Positions 23,506 through 34,442 of a stretch of DNA of 64,000 nucleotides are shown here, piece by piece (positions within the stretch are counted from its first letter, which is position 1; the number at the start of each line of letters is the position of its first letter). The DNA is from Forficula auricularia (Eukaryota > Arthropoda > Insecta > Dermaptera > Forficulidae). The stretch is taken from the NCBI GenBank assembly GCA_024734495.1, contig JALMQS010000068.1, forward strand, positions 3,556,267 to 3,620,266. The letters run 5' to 3'. The notes beneath the pieces are model-generated. The model made no database searches. It was not told where the DNA came from and worked only from the letters and a program-made list of their open reading frames with translations. A program made the translations under genes and the position numbers.

Positions 23506-24865
23506 TAATTATATATATAGTAGCCCTGATTAATTTGCATGCAAAGCTAACGTAATGCTGCCGAATGGCTGTTGCCGTCGGTTATTTGCGGTATATTTGC
23601 GGCAAATTTGAAATATAATTAATTTGAACTCGAATTTTGAAATGAAAGACTCCAATTGATTTTAAATTTAGAAACATTAAATATATTGATAATTATTCCT
23701 CCCCCCTCACCGCTCAAAAATTAAATATTAAATTCGCTTTTCTTTGCGCACAGAAGAAGAAATTAATCACATCTTATTTGATTTATATTTTATATATTAT
23801 TTGTTTATTTTTTAATAATTTGCCACTTTTTTATAATTTTTTTATAAATCTAAATTTTGTTATTCTTATTTTTTGATTTTTACAAAATTGAACGACTTAA
23901 GACACGCATCCAGTTTCTCATGACAATCAATACTGGAACGCCTGTCATACAAACAACACCTGATCTCTTTTAAATATTTGGAACCTTATATCGATTATCG
24001 ATCCCAAATTTAAAAAAAATGATATAATATAATTTTCCTCCTCATAAGATGACACTTATTTAAATAAATCTACTTCCACACAAAAAATATCACAAAATAC
24101 TTCCAGATTTATATCTAGAGCCTCATTTCTGTAGCTGTGTCAGGACGAAAATGAAGCAAAACTTTAAAGAGACAATGTATTTTTGGGAGTTTACGGGTAT
24201 ACATTTGGAGTGTGGTTTTTTAAGAGGAATAAAATTTTTGGACCGAGACGCCGCCCGTTGGGGCACCAGTCCGGAGGGCCGAGCTTCGGGGAGCGTGCCG
24301 AAGGCGCACAACTCGTATATACATAATTATCTACTAAGATCTTTGATAAAAATTATCCTTATAAAAATTCTCATATAATTAAAATAGATTCAGGTAGAAA
24401 CCCGGAATTTGTTCTTTTTTTTTTGAAAAAATTTTCTATCCACTTTTCAAGAAGATGAGACACTCAAATTTTTATATTAAATATTGAGGGGGGACTGTTA
24501 TTCTTCTAATGGCTAATATAAAAGGCGAGGTGTCTCTTCTGATGAATGAAATTTTTCAAAGAACAACTTCTAATCCTGCTAATTTTATAAAAATTGAGCC
24601 TCAGATCTTAGTAGGTAATTATGTATATACAGTGCCTTTGGTAACAGACGACGTCTTTCACAAGAACACATTCACTAACCCAACCATTAAAATACATTGT
24701 CTCTTTAAAGGGACCTAAGCCATTCAAATCTGACACATGCAGAGAAAATAATTCAAATGCAAATCTGGAGTATTTTGTGATATTACATTATTGGAAGTGG
24801 ATTTATTTAAATGAAGAATAATATGGAGGAAGACATGTTATAAATGCGATATAGATTTGAAATGG

Positions 24866-24935
24866 GCCCAAAGAGATCCGAACCCCGTTGTTTCGCCACC
24901 GCGACGAGCTACTCCGACGTGATTGACATGAAGAA
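24866..24935 (-). repeat. tRNA-like module in right palindrome arm
   Basis: On the minus strand AGTAGCTCGTCGCGG is followed by ACGGGGTTCGGATCTCTTTG. It is A-box- and B-box-like with fitting spacing, but no closed cloverleaf is apparent. Confidence 0.4.
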
Positions 24936-25679
24936 CTCAGGGTCCGTGTCTTAAAATCGTTCAATTGTAAAAATCAAAAAATAAGAATAACAAAATTTAG
25001 ATTTATAAAAAAGTGAATAAATTTATTGAAAATAATAATATATAAAATATAAAATCAAATGGATGTGATTAATTTCTTCTGTGCTGAAAAAACGAGCTAA
25101 TATTTGGTACAGTGGTGAAGGAATATTATCAGTATTTGAGCATGTTTCCGGCAAAATCAATTAGTCTTTCATTTCAGAATAAATTTCAAATTACAATTAT
25201 ATTTCAGATTTGCCTATTATGCCACCAGGCTAACCGACCGGCATCCGGCTCCTTCGAGCAACCGACCACGTTAGCTTGCTACCTGGAAGCCAATCCGGAG
25301 ACCTGTCTCTCTCCGGACTCTATCCCGACATAACTTTATCTCTAACGATTAACCTAACCCTAGAGTTTGAATTATTAACTTTAAATCAATAAAATTAAAA
25401 ATTTAAATTAAAAAATAAAAAATCCAAGCAGAAAATTTTCAAATTTTAAATTTAAATTTTTATTATACAATGTTTCACCTCGATCTAAAACATTCTCATT
25501 GAACAAAATTAGTTTAAGTCAGATGACTGAATTTATATTTAATTTTTGAGAATTTCTTGAATAATTTTGTTTGTTTTCTAATAGACAAACTATCTGGAAA
25601 ATTAAATTTATACCCTTTTAGACGCATTAGTAAAATCAAGAGAGATCGCAGAGAGGGTGTGTGTTATCTAATGCGATAA

Positions 25680-25900
25680 GAAGTGACAGGTGCTTGGCTT
25701 GAGGGTGTCGTTTCTGTTCTATTTGGGCCCCCAAAACACGTAAGTTGCACGCAAACGGCGCGGCGCCCCCTGGGGCGGATGCCACCGCACTTTAATGATG
25801 ATGTGTGCAAACACCCTATACTTGGAGTGTACGCTTCTATTACTCACCAGAGGGCGGACCAACATGGATTTGAAATATGGGATTATATAGTTTGACATAT
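25680..25900. promoter_or_regulatory. GC-rich island with two CTCF-like motifs
   Basis: A ~220-bp segment far richer in G+C than its surroundings. 25761-25776 on the minus strand reads GCCCCAGGGGGCGCCG, and 25845-25857 on the plus strand reads CACCAGAGGGCGG. Both match the core of the CTCF insulator motif (CCASYAGRKGGCRS type), divergently oriented 70 bp apart. A 70-codon ORF covers the same place without recognisable domain. Regulatory function is inference. Confidence 0.4.
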
Positions 25901-26671
25901 GAGTTATGACCCGGAGATTCTAAACATGATTTATAAAAGCAACTTACTTAAGATGCCTAATTAATACTTGTACGTGATAAATATATAGAGCTTTATTAAG
26001 GAAATTAGGCACCAGAGAGGAAGAGAGGGGGATTCGATTAATATTCTAAAAAAGACAGCGGGAGATAAAAAAAAAAAAAACTAAAAAAAATTGATAAGGA
26101 AGAGGAATTTCGATATGTAGTACGATATATTAACGTTTGTTATATTCAAAAATTTTAAAATCATTTTACTCTACTCTTTTGTAGTTTGGGGAAATACTAT
26201 AGAGAAAATATATCTGATATTCAAAATAAATTATTTTAGGTTGTAATATATAGTCAAAAACACTATATTACATTTCTTACATCGTCGGCTTAGAGTGTAA
26301 ACCTGCTAAATCAATTTTTTATCATTATATGACATATTAATAACGTTCGAAAGAAAAAGAGATGCAGAATCGTCCAAGTAAAACTATTACTTAAAATTGC
26401 GATCGTAAGTTGTAGAAAAAAATGTGAAAAATAGTTTCTTTCCATAACAACAATATTAAATTTTGTTTGTTTTTTCTGTCCTGTAAAATTTCCTTGTTGT
26501 GAGTTAGCAGGTTTATTTTGAAAGTCTATATCTGTTTACACATTGGGATTCAATTTAATAAAAGTAAAAAAAAAAAAAAACAATTTTTTTTAACCAAACT
26601 ATACATTCAACTTTTGGTAATGAATAAATAAATGTTTTAGGCGTATAAAGTATTGAAAATGCTTTTATAAA
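25901..26671. other. AT-rich stretch without recognisable gene
   Basis: Includes an AATAAA-type signal followed by a 16-A run near 26560-26580, possibly the end of a retro-inserted transcript. No target duplication could be defined. Confidence 0.45.
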
Positions 26672-26870
26672 CAGTCGACTCTCGATAATTCGAACCTCAA
26701 TAATTCGAATTTTTCGATAATTCGAACTCTACTTACAGCTGTTAACTTCTGTAAATTGCAAAAATGCTGTGTATTTTGATACGCTCGATAACTCGAAATC
26801 CTTTTCTTAATAAGAGGGGGTGAGAACGTTCTATAATTCGAACTAGGCCACTTCCCCTCTTTATAATTTA
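26672..26870. mobile_element. pogo/Tigger-like element fragment
   Basis: CAGTCGACTCTCGATAATTC followed by repeated AATTCGAA words resembles pogo/Tigger ends. A diverged opposite-sense word (TATAATTCGAACTAGG) stands near 26835. The right end is not clear. Confidence 0.4.
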
Positions 26871-27278
26871 AATTTTCCTAGTAATGTTAACTCATCATTT
26901 CCGGCGTAATGTTTGTTATTATCTATTGCAATATTAATACATATGTTAAAGCGCCCTATTATAATCATTCATATTTCTTTTCAATAATCATCAACTCGTT
27001 TTTGCCTTAATCTGCAAGGACTGACATGTTTCGCTGCATATCGGTACAGGTTGAAGTTTGCCCTGGTCGTACACGAAATTTCATTTTCCTTCGTGTTTTT
27101 GTACTTTGTCCTTAATTTTGTAATTATTTATTTATTTATTCAGGCCTATATGATTTGCTATAATCAAAATAAAATTAATTTTCTGGTTTATTAATTACAT
27201 AAGATGTTTCTTAAAATTTTCACACAAAAAAACTTTTAAGGCTGAAAGATTGAAATGATTTAGGGCTGTTAAAAAAAA
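26871..27278. other. No recognisable gene
   Basis: AT-rich sequence without ORF or repeat I can identify. Confidence 0.45.
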
Positions 27279-27582
27279 TTCAATAAATATTTTCCTGGGA
27301 AAGGAAAGAGATGGAGAGAGGAAGGAAGATTAACCAATCGACTTGATTGGGGAATAATGGAATTAAATAATTATCGGAAAAGAGGTTTTTTTATCTAATT
27401 AGATTTTTCCTCTTATTAAAAACACGGACTAAATATGAATAAGGACACTCGATGGTGGAGAAGCAATCTCCGAAATCGAAGCTAAAATACAAGGTATACA
27501 TTAATTAATGTAAAATAATTGGTTTAATAAAATTTATTAAAAAAAAAAAAAAATAAAAAAAAAATTCAATAAACATTTTCCT
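27279..27582 (+). mobile_element. Poly(A) retro-insertion with 18-bp target duplication
   Basis: TTCAATAAAYATTTTCCT occurs at 27279-27296 and 27565-27582 (one difference). The 268 bp between end in an AATAAA signal and an A-rich tail (about 27539-27564). This is the signature of target-primed insertion of a polyadenylated RNA. The body (GGGAAAGGAAAGAGATGG...) matches no LINE in this window, so it may be a SINE, a LINE 3' end or a processed host transcript. Confidence 0.75.
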
Positions 27583-28377
27583 TGCCAACTTCGAAGCCCG
27601 CATTCGGCGCTTCGGCGGGAATCTTGCTGGATAAGGGGCTACTCCCCCTGAACTCCATAAGGAGTTTTAAAATAATAATTTAAATTTCCTAATTTTAATA
27701 CATTTTATTTGTCATAAACTATTAGTGGGTTTTAAAATTAAAAAAATACTTCGTCGTCGCCGCGCAAGCCGATTATAATAAGTATAGAATAGATAGGTAT
27801 AATTTTTTAACCACCTGTTTACTTTCCCCTGGAGAAGCGGAGAAATCCTTTTTTTTCTGCACTTTTGAACCATAATCTGATCAGTTGTTGATTTTAGAAA
27901 TACAAACTTTTTGACACCAGAATGAAATTTCTCCGATTTTTCGTTTTTGGGTTATCAAGGGTATTGGAATTAATTTTATTTTCAAAATAAAAAAAAAAAA
28001 AAAATTCCGGCACACTCCCCTCTCAAAAAATTCTCATTACGTCCCTATTGTTTTGGTCCATCTCTCATGTGTACATTATATTTCATTTAGTTATTAAAAA
28101 AATGAATAGAAAAGATTATTTGAAAATTCCCTTATTAAATTATTTATCGAAATTCATGAAAATTGATATAAAGCCGGCTGATCTCTTTCCTTTCATTCAA
28201 TGCTCAGTTTATTTGAAACAAGCAGACGGAGAAGGACTTCTCGCGAAACAGTCAGCCATCCAAAGGTAACACAAACGTCCTATCTAGGTACTTTCTAGTT
28301 TCCTAAAACATACTTTTTCTATTGTCCTAACTGCTTATTTAATTAATTGGATACATATTATAATTAACATTATAATA
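27583..28377. other. No supported gene
   Basis: A GC-rich hairpin-like spot is at about 27592-27616 (CCCGC/GCGGG arms). A 73-codon ORF (28048-28269) ends near an AAG|GTAACA donor-like site, which is not enough to call an exon. Confidence 0.4.
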
Positions 28378-28610
28378 TACAGAGTGGTTCAAACTTCATT
28401 TACTATAAAAATATGAATACACAGGGTGGTCTAAAAATTCATTTACTATAAAAATAGTAATATACAGGGTGGTCCAAACTTCATATACTATAAAAATATG
28501 AATACACAGGGCGGTCTAAAAATTCATTTACTATAAAAATAGGAATATACAGGGTGGTCCGAACTTCATTTACTATAAAAATGTGAATACACAGGGTGGT
28601 CTAGATAGAT
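28378..28610. repeat. ~42-bp tandem repeat with alternating variants
   Basis: About 5.5 copies of TACAGGGTGGTC + AAACTTCATTTACTATAAAA. Two variants alternate (TCCAAACTTC and TCTAAAAATTC, with TACAGG versus CACAGG starts), so the higher-order unit is ~85 bp. The TACAGGGTG word equals the terminal word of the mariner-like foldbacks at 43.6-44.5 kb. Confidence 0.85.
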
Positions 28611-29600
28611 TATGAAGAAAAGCTTAAGATGTTTCTCTACAAAAAAATCGGCGTCTTGGTTTAAAAAAGGGCCTGAACAAATTTCGGGTGCAGGTCGAAA
28701 TATAGATTTTCAAATTGCAATTAAATCGTTAGCAGAATTCGATTTATTTTTTAAAAAATATTATTTGAAAAAAATATAAATCAGTATGTTTCAAAACTAA
28801 CTAGCTATCTTCATTAATTTTATGATTAAATTGTTGCCACTCGATTATCTTTAATATAAAAGCTGTTAAATATGCTTAGGTGGAAAAATAGTAAATTTGG
28901 AACTGAATTATATCTTATAGGTGTTACAACTTCTTCCATGAATTATATTAAAAAATAATAATAATAACCCAAGTGCCCTTTTCAGAAGGAATGCAAATAT
29001 ACCGTTTGGGGTTACCCAAAACTGTTTGTTTCGCCAAATAGAAAACAGCTAATATAACATTTCGTTTTTATCAGTTTAGAAAATATAAGACATCCCATTC
29101 AGTCCAATAACTCTTCATTAAATAGAATACAAAATTATTGAACAGATATTATTAAAAAAAAATGAAACAAGGGTGTCGGACAAATTGACAGATCCCTTGA
29201 GGGAGGTTGAGAGAAGAGGAGTAAGCTCGAGACAGTCTTGATAAAAAATATATTTGAAAAGGTTTTTAAGTGGCTCTTTACTTTTAATAAAATCAGTGAA
29301 TAAATCATCAGCTTACAACATTTTTTTTATTGATATTTCTCCAAGGTAACCTGAAGAGGGTTGGTTTCAAAAGTGGGATTAAAAAGAGATTGAGGGGTAA
29401 GAAGTAATAAAAAAAAAAAAAAAAAAAATTACATTGTAGATTGGTAGAGAATTATATTCGAGATTAAATTCGAGATTTTATTGAATTGTGTACGTATATT
29501 AATAACAATTCGAATAAACTAAAAGTCACAAAAAATCAATTTAGAAACGATCAAAAGCTCAAATAAAAATAAATAAATAAGAAGAATTAAAAAATAAATA
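28611..29600. other. AT-rich stretch without recognisable gene
   Basis: A 20-A tract is near 29410-29430. No ORF or structured repeat could be supported. Confidence 0.5.
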
Positions 29601-30671
29601 AAACCGACTTCAAAAAATTAAATGCAACAAATAAAATAATTAGAATTCAAATAAAATGAACTAAAAGGTATAAAATAATTATCTAATTTAGTTACAACTA
29701 AACGACGAAATATTAACATGAAATCACTTTTTGAAGTCGGTGCCAAACATACATTTTATGAATCGATCTCGATGGACTTACTTATTACGTTTGGAAGGTA
29801 AGCTCGCTTATATAATTTGTTTACCACCGACTTCAAAAAGTGATTTCATGTTAATATTTCGTCGTTTAGTTGTAATTAAATTAGATAATTATTTTATACC
29901 TTTTAGTGCATTTTATTTGATTTTTGAGTTCTCATTATTTTATTTTATTCATTTAATTTTTTTGAAGTCGGTTTTATTTTTTTTTTATAAAAATTATTTT
30001 TATTTTTCTCTTTTTAGTGATGTTATTAATAGTGACTTAATGTAATATTTTGTATGCATCTCGTAAGAGAAAGCGTTGGGCGAATGAATCAGAAAATGTA
30101 ATAAAATTCAATTCATAAATATAGAAATTCTCTCGAAACGTTTGCAGGTTTTAAATGAATGTTTTAAGATTTTTTTTTATAAAAGATTTTATTTATTATA
30201 ATTTCGATTATTTGCTCATAAGAATTGGAGATTTACGTTATTTGGTCATGGATCATATCATTGGAACTTGACCAAATTAATATGGGACCACCCATAAGGT
30301 ACCCCCTTTCCAATAAAAAAAGAATCATAGAAATTGGTCCACGTGGCAAGTTCTCGCTAAACATATATAAAATAAATAAATACATAAATAGTTAGGTATC
30401 TTGACTATCTTGGAGCTATACTGATCCAAACGCAGAAAGAATCATTAAAATCGGACCGATCCGTAAACAAAAAAGTTATTCCTAAACAAACATAAAACAA
30501 AAAAGGTCCAATAACAATGAAAAAAAAAACGGGACCAATCGGGAACTAGACTGAATCCAAAGCAAAAACATAGTCAAAATCGGTTCACAATTGGCGAAGA
30601 AATCAGGTAACATAGACACAAAAAAAAATTCAGTCGAATTGATAACCTCCTCCTTTTTTGAAGTCGGTTAA
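29601..30671. mobile_element. Interspersed element with AACCGACTTCAAAAAA ends, copy 1
   Basis: Begins AAACCGACTTCAAAAAATTA and ends with the complement of TTAACCGACTTCAAAAAAGG. The left part (29601-29985) is itself a long inverted repeat with GAAGTCGG words around 29735-29830. The right part carries stretches like CCCCTTTCCAATAAAAAA and GAGGAGGTT, which I recognise from a repeat widespread in insect genomes. No ORF. A second, shorter copy is at 40345-40966. Superfamily not assigned. Confidence 0.7.
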
Positions 30672-31159
30672 AAATTTAAACTGGTGTTTTGATGAGAGTT
30701 TTAATTTATCAGGAATAGAATCAAAATTTTCTTTTGTGTTTATACAGGTATATATTTTAACATAGTATTTGAGACTAGGAATAATAATGAAAGTGTTGTC
30801 ATTGTCATCATTTTAATATACACATTTGACATAGGTAGCTATTTAATTGGCAAATATCACGATAGAGGTGACATTTATTCAAGTTATTCATTGATAAGGT
30901 AGAACGAATTCAATACGAATTCACCCCCGGACATCTATTGGCAGGCAGTTATTGGTGAACAGCAACTTTTCTCTCCATACGAATATGATTGATATTTATC
31001 GATGACGAGCAGTTCTCGCGGTTTTTTAATCATAAATAAAATATATTTTCATTACTAAATATTTAATCAAACAGTTTAAGAAAATACTGTATTTGATAGG
31101 AAAAATCAATGGGATTGTCCTTTGCTTGATGCTAATTAACCCAAGAGAAATTATAGAAA
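30672..31159. other. No recognisable gene
   Basis: AT-rich sequence; nothing supported. Confidence 0.45.
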
Positions 31160-31255
31160 AATATTTATAATTAAAAAGACTGCGATGATGGAAACTATAG
31201 TCTCTAACAATCATCATGCTGAGGACAACCTCATTGAATTCTCTTTATGATAAAT
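31160..31255 (+). repeat. Degenerate hammerhead-like repeat
   Basis: CTGCGATGATGGAAACTATAGTC (31180-31202, written in parts: CTGCGATGATG then GAAACTATAGTC) keeps the GAAAC-TATA-GTC half seen at 32154-32165 but has lost stem II. It is followed by the GAGGACAACCTCATTGA segment also found at 2930 and 32238. Confidence 0.5.
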
Positions 31256-31569
31256 CAACTCTGCTCCTTTTGGAATATTAAATCTTTTCAATTAAACAGT
31301 CTTTTTATTGCTTATATTTTACATGGCATTTTTCATATAAATTTTTTTTTATTCTCTACTGCCTAAACTTATCTGAAGAGAAGCTTTTTTATTCAAAAAT
31401 TTTAAATGAAAATACTACAAATCATTATGAATAGATGGTGTGATTTCAGGTTAGTAACCAAGCGCTTTAGTCTTTCTTTTTTTTTTAATTTCCTTAGTAT
31501 TTTACTCTTTTCAAATGTTTTAATCTTATAATAGTTTATTTCTTTTAAAATATACTCAAAACAAAAAAA

Positions 31570-31800
31570 TAATATAATGTAAAGATTTAAGTATCTTTTT
31601 TGAGTTTCTTTTTTTGAAGAAATATTGAATTTTTTCAAAAATCAACCCAGGTTAGGTAAATAACTTGGCTAACGGCTCGGCAAGCTAGTTAGCGCTTGGG
31701 TTCCTTTCCTGAGGGGACGAAGCCTTCTGATATGCAATGTAAAAATATTTCTACTAAAATCATAGATTCGTTCCTAAATAAATTTAAATTCATTTCTCAA
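31570..31800 (+). repeat. Repeat with tRNA-like module
   Basis: Left part matches 46580-46650 (AAGATTTAAGTATCTTTTT, then AAAAATCAACCCAG). The tRNA-like part at about 31660-31720 has TTGGCTAACGGCTCGGCAAG, a GTTAGCGCTTGGGTTC word with damaged B box and a GGGGACGAAGCCTTCTGATA right edge, as in 47040-47105. Confidence 0.6.
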
Positions 31801-32110
31801 AAAAATAATATACCTACCTGAGTGGAATATCTTTGCGAAAAGAATGAGGGGTTTGTAGTCAGAAATAATTTTTAGATTCCTTAAATAAATAGTAAATACG
31901 TCTAATTTACACTAATAACAAATTATAATTTATTTATATCATTTAAAAAGACAGATAACACTTGGGTCCAGAGGGGCTCAATGTGTCAACATATTATTAC
32001 AAAAATTTTATATTTAAAAACCACAACACACAATAGGCAATGATCTAAAGTATTAGATTCACAATTAATTGAAAAGTTTTTCCAAAATATTATATTGACT
32101 CCATGAAAAA

Positions 32111-32178
32111 CATTTATAATTAAAAAAAGACTGATGATGAAGACCAAGTCTTCGAAACTATAGTCTCAAACAAATAAA
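32111..32178 (+). ncRNA. Hammerhead-ribozyme-like motif
   Basis: CUGAUGA at 32131-32137, an extra U, stem II GAAGAC/GUCUUC with CAA loop, GAAA at 32154-32157, then C-UAUA-GUC (32158-32165), giving a 2-bp stem III and the standard GUC cleavage triplet. GA before the core pairs with UC after the triplet, and AUUUAU farther out (32112-32117) can pair with AUAAAU downstream. All 11 conserved core positions except the inserted U are present. Confidence 0.65.
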
Positions 32179-32721
32179 TAATATATATACAGATATATCA
32201 TCTCGATATATATGTGTGTATGTTTATTTACATCAAGCAGAGGACAACCTCTTTGTTTCTGTTTGAGATTCACAATTCCATGCCTCTTCTTCAAGGCAGG
32301 CTCATTAGTTCAAGAGTTTATTATATATATATATATTATATACCGGGTGAGTTTTTTTATCTTGAGACAGTCTTATAACTCAAAAACAGTGCATTTTATG
32401 AAAAAAGTTTCAAATAAAAGTTTATTTATATTGAGGGGGAAACTAAACCAAGCTATTGTTTGTCGACCTAGAACAAGCTTCAACGGTATTTCAAGCTCCT
32501 TCTGTTTTTTAAATGGAACTCTATATTTTTCTTTAAGTCACCATATTTTACAAAAAAAACTGAACAACTTTCATAAGAACTATTTTTTTATTCGACGTCA
32601 ATTAAACAAAATACATGAATCAATTAGAACTCAAAAAAAATGTTAAAAATTATTTTTAACAATTATTTAACTTAATTATCAAATAATAATGATTAAGTAA
32701 TTAATTATTAAATAAATCTTA

Positions 32722-33493
32722 TCTTATTATATTAAACGAGCAAATCTTGTATATATATATGTGGATCCAGGAATCCCACATATATATATATCCAATCGGG
32801 TTCTCGAAAACGGCTCTAACGATTTGGATGAAATTCACGGGTTAGGAGGGTTTTGTGTTGGACATTCTATCTGTCACGGTCTCATCTTCGGCTAAGTTGT
32901 TTTTGATGGGTTTTTTGTTAATTTAAATAATTATTCACAGGTGGTTGTCTCGATAAAAATGTTTATTTACATTTTTATTAAATTTCCTTTTAATAAATAA
33001 TTGGTTTTTTAAGTTTATATCCCACAATAAGATCATTATAATTATAATTATATATTAAAAGTTTGGCAATTTAATTGATTAAAAATCGAGTTTTAAATCT
33101 CACAAACGTATTTTTTCTAAATTAGAATTTGATTTTTAATTGATGAACTCAAAAATTGTTATTTAATTAAAAAAAATTATTATACGTTATTTATTTATAG
33201 GTATACCTATACATATAATATATACACATAATCTGTGGGCCACTACAAGGTTTGAAATGCAAAAACTGGGTGAGGGGCGGGGGCGGGGGCGAGGGTGGAG
33301 GTGAAGGTGCGGGCGCAGTGGTGGAGGGGTACAGGCGGAGTGGTTTCTGGGGTGGGGTGGGATTGGGGTGGGCTGGGGATGTAGGTGGGAGATGGAGGGC
33401 TGCAGGGGTGAAGTGGTGGGGGTTCGGAGATTAATATATAGCATTTAACTGAAGCAAAAAGTTACCGAGCATCGCTCGGTGGCCAGGTACTAA
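32722..33493 (+). mobile_element. Non-autonomous Helitron, copy 1
   Basis: Starts TCTTATTATATTAAACGAGC after an A and ends CTAA before a T, the A|T target rule of Helitrons. The 5' part shows ACGAGCAAATCTTGTATAT and ACGGCTCTAACGATTTGGAT, well known from arthropod Helitrons. Near the 3' end a 7-bp stem hairpin ACCGAGC-ATC-GCTCGGT (33465-33481) precedes CTAA by 9 bases. No Rep/helicase. A G-rich domain lies at 33266-33430. Confidence 0.85.
33266..33430 (+). repeat. G-rich, quadruplex-prone Helitron segment
   Basis: Runs such as GGGGCGGGGGCGGGGG followed by many GGTGGGG blocks give one strand far richer in G than anything else nearby. Short ORFs on both strands here (Gly-rich or Pro-rich) are composition artefacts. 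Confidence 0.75.
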
Positions 33494-33709
33494 TTATTAA
33501 ATTGAAAAGTCACAACAATGAAAATAAGGGCTTATAATGATATTAAAGTTTCGTTATACTCAGATTTAAGAGATTATTTTCTACTTAATAGAACTACTTA
33601 AAATTCTTGATTTTAAAATAGTTTATTTCTCATGTCAATCCACTAGTTAGTTATATTATATTACCATAATAAAAATGGAGATTTTTTTGTTGAAGACAGA
33701 ATTAAAATT

Positions 33710-33895
33710 GTCTTAATTTATGGGGAATGTGGAAGAAGTGTTATGGGGCTGTCATTGAAATGGACGCCGAGGGTTTTCCTGACAGGGATACACCCTCACG
33801 AGCTTCATTTTATCGTGTTAAAAAAAATAAGGAAATTGAAACTGGAATTCATCCACAAGACTTGCGATACACTCTGGAATATCACAGAACATAGT
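33710..33895 (+). pseudogene. DUF4817-like transposase N-terminal remnant, frameshifted
   Basis: In one frame 33710 reads VLIYGECGRS; about 33745 the frame changes and continues FPDRDTPSRASFYRVKKNKE. The combination LIYGEC...FPDR..PSR..F is the signature of the DUF4817 helix-turn-helix found at the start of some insect Tc1/mariner-type transposases. It lies between the arms of the TA-flanked foldback, so it is probably what is left of its transposase. No DDE domain follows. Confidence 0.55.
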
Positions 33896-34442
33896 CGGAA
33901 AATTATTTATTTAATAATTAAATATTTGATCATTATTATTTGATAATTAAGTTAAATAATTGTTAAGAATAATTATTATTTGGATTTTTTGAGATCAAAT
34001 TGATTTAATATTTTGTTTATTTGATGTCGTATAAAAATAGTTCTAATGAAAGTTATTTAGTTTTATTTAGGCAATGTAAAGAAAAATATAGGTTTCTATT
34101 TAAAAAACAGAAGTTGAGCATGAAATACCCTTGAAAGCTTGTTCTAGGTCGACAAACAATAGCTTTGTTTAGTTTCCCCCTCGATATAAACAAACTTTTA
34201 TTTGAAACTTTTTTCCATATAATGCACTGTTTTTGGGTTATAAGTCTGTCTCAAGATAAAAAAACTCACCCGGTATATACTCTACATGAAATTAGAAAAA
34301 TATTTCTAGCTACTTGTGTGCATGGGAAACCAAGCCCTATGATTCACTTTCTTTCCTAACCAGTGATTTATATATAAGATTTATAGGATCAAATTTGTAA
34401 ATATATAAACACATCGTAAAGAACATGTACAATAATAGAGCC

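Larger units (their letters stand above)
23310..25484. mobile_element. 2.2-kb imperfect palindrome (giant foldback)
   Basis: The outer ends ATCGAGGTGAAACATTGTAT (23310) and its complement (ending 25484) begin arms that can be followed inward: GGGTTAGGCTAAC/GTTAACCTAACCC-like words, TTGAAATATAATT, ATTAATTTCTTC, AAAAAATAAGAATAAC, ATATCACAAAATACT and TTTAAAGAGACAATGT appear on both arms in mirror order, with a centre near 24400. The arms have diverged by substitutions and indels. No transposase ORF. It starts ~12 bp after the satellite ends. Confidence 0.8.
32343..34273. mobile_element. Tc1/mariner-like foldback, carrying a Helitron
   Basis: Ends CCGGGTGAGTTTTTTTATCT and its complement, flanked by TA on both sides (32341-32342, 34274-34275). 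Arms of ~370 bp mirror each other (GTCGACCTAGAACAAGCTT at left, its complement at right). The middle holds a Helitron (32722-33493) and a broken transposase-like segment (33710-33895). Without the Helitron the element is ~1.16 kb. Confidence 0.75.

Noticed and set aside
28048..28269. 73-codon ORF ending near AAG|GTAACA
   Set aside because: No motif, no supporting exon; chance level in this window.
28378..28610. CRISPR-like array
   Set aside because: Units are contiguous tandem copies without unique spacers, and the window is eukaryotic.
33187..33444. Pro/His-rich minus ORF and Gly-rich plus ORF
   Set aside because: Both are translations of the G-rich Helitron segment; composition artefact.
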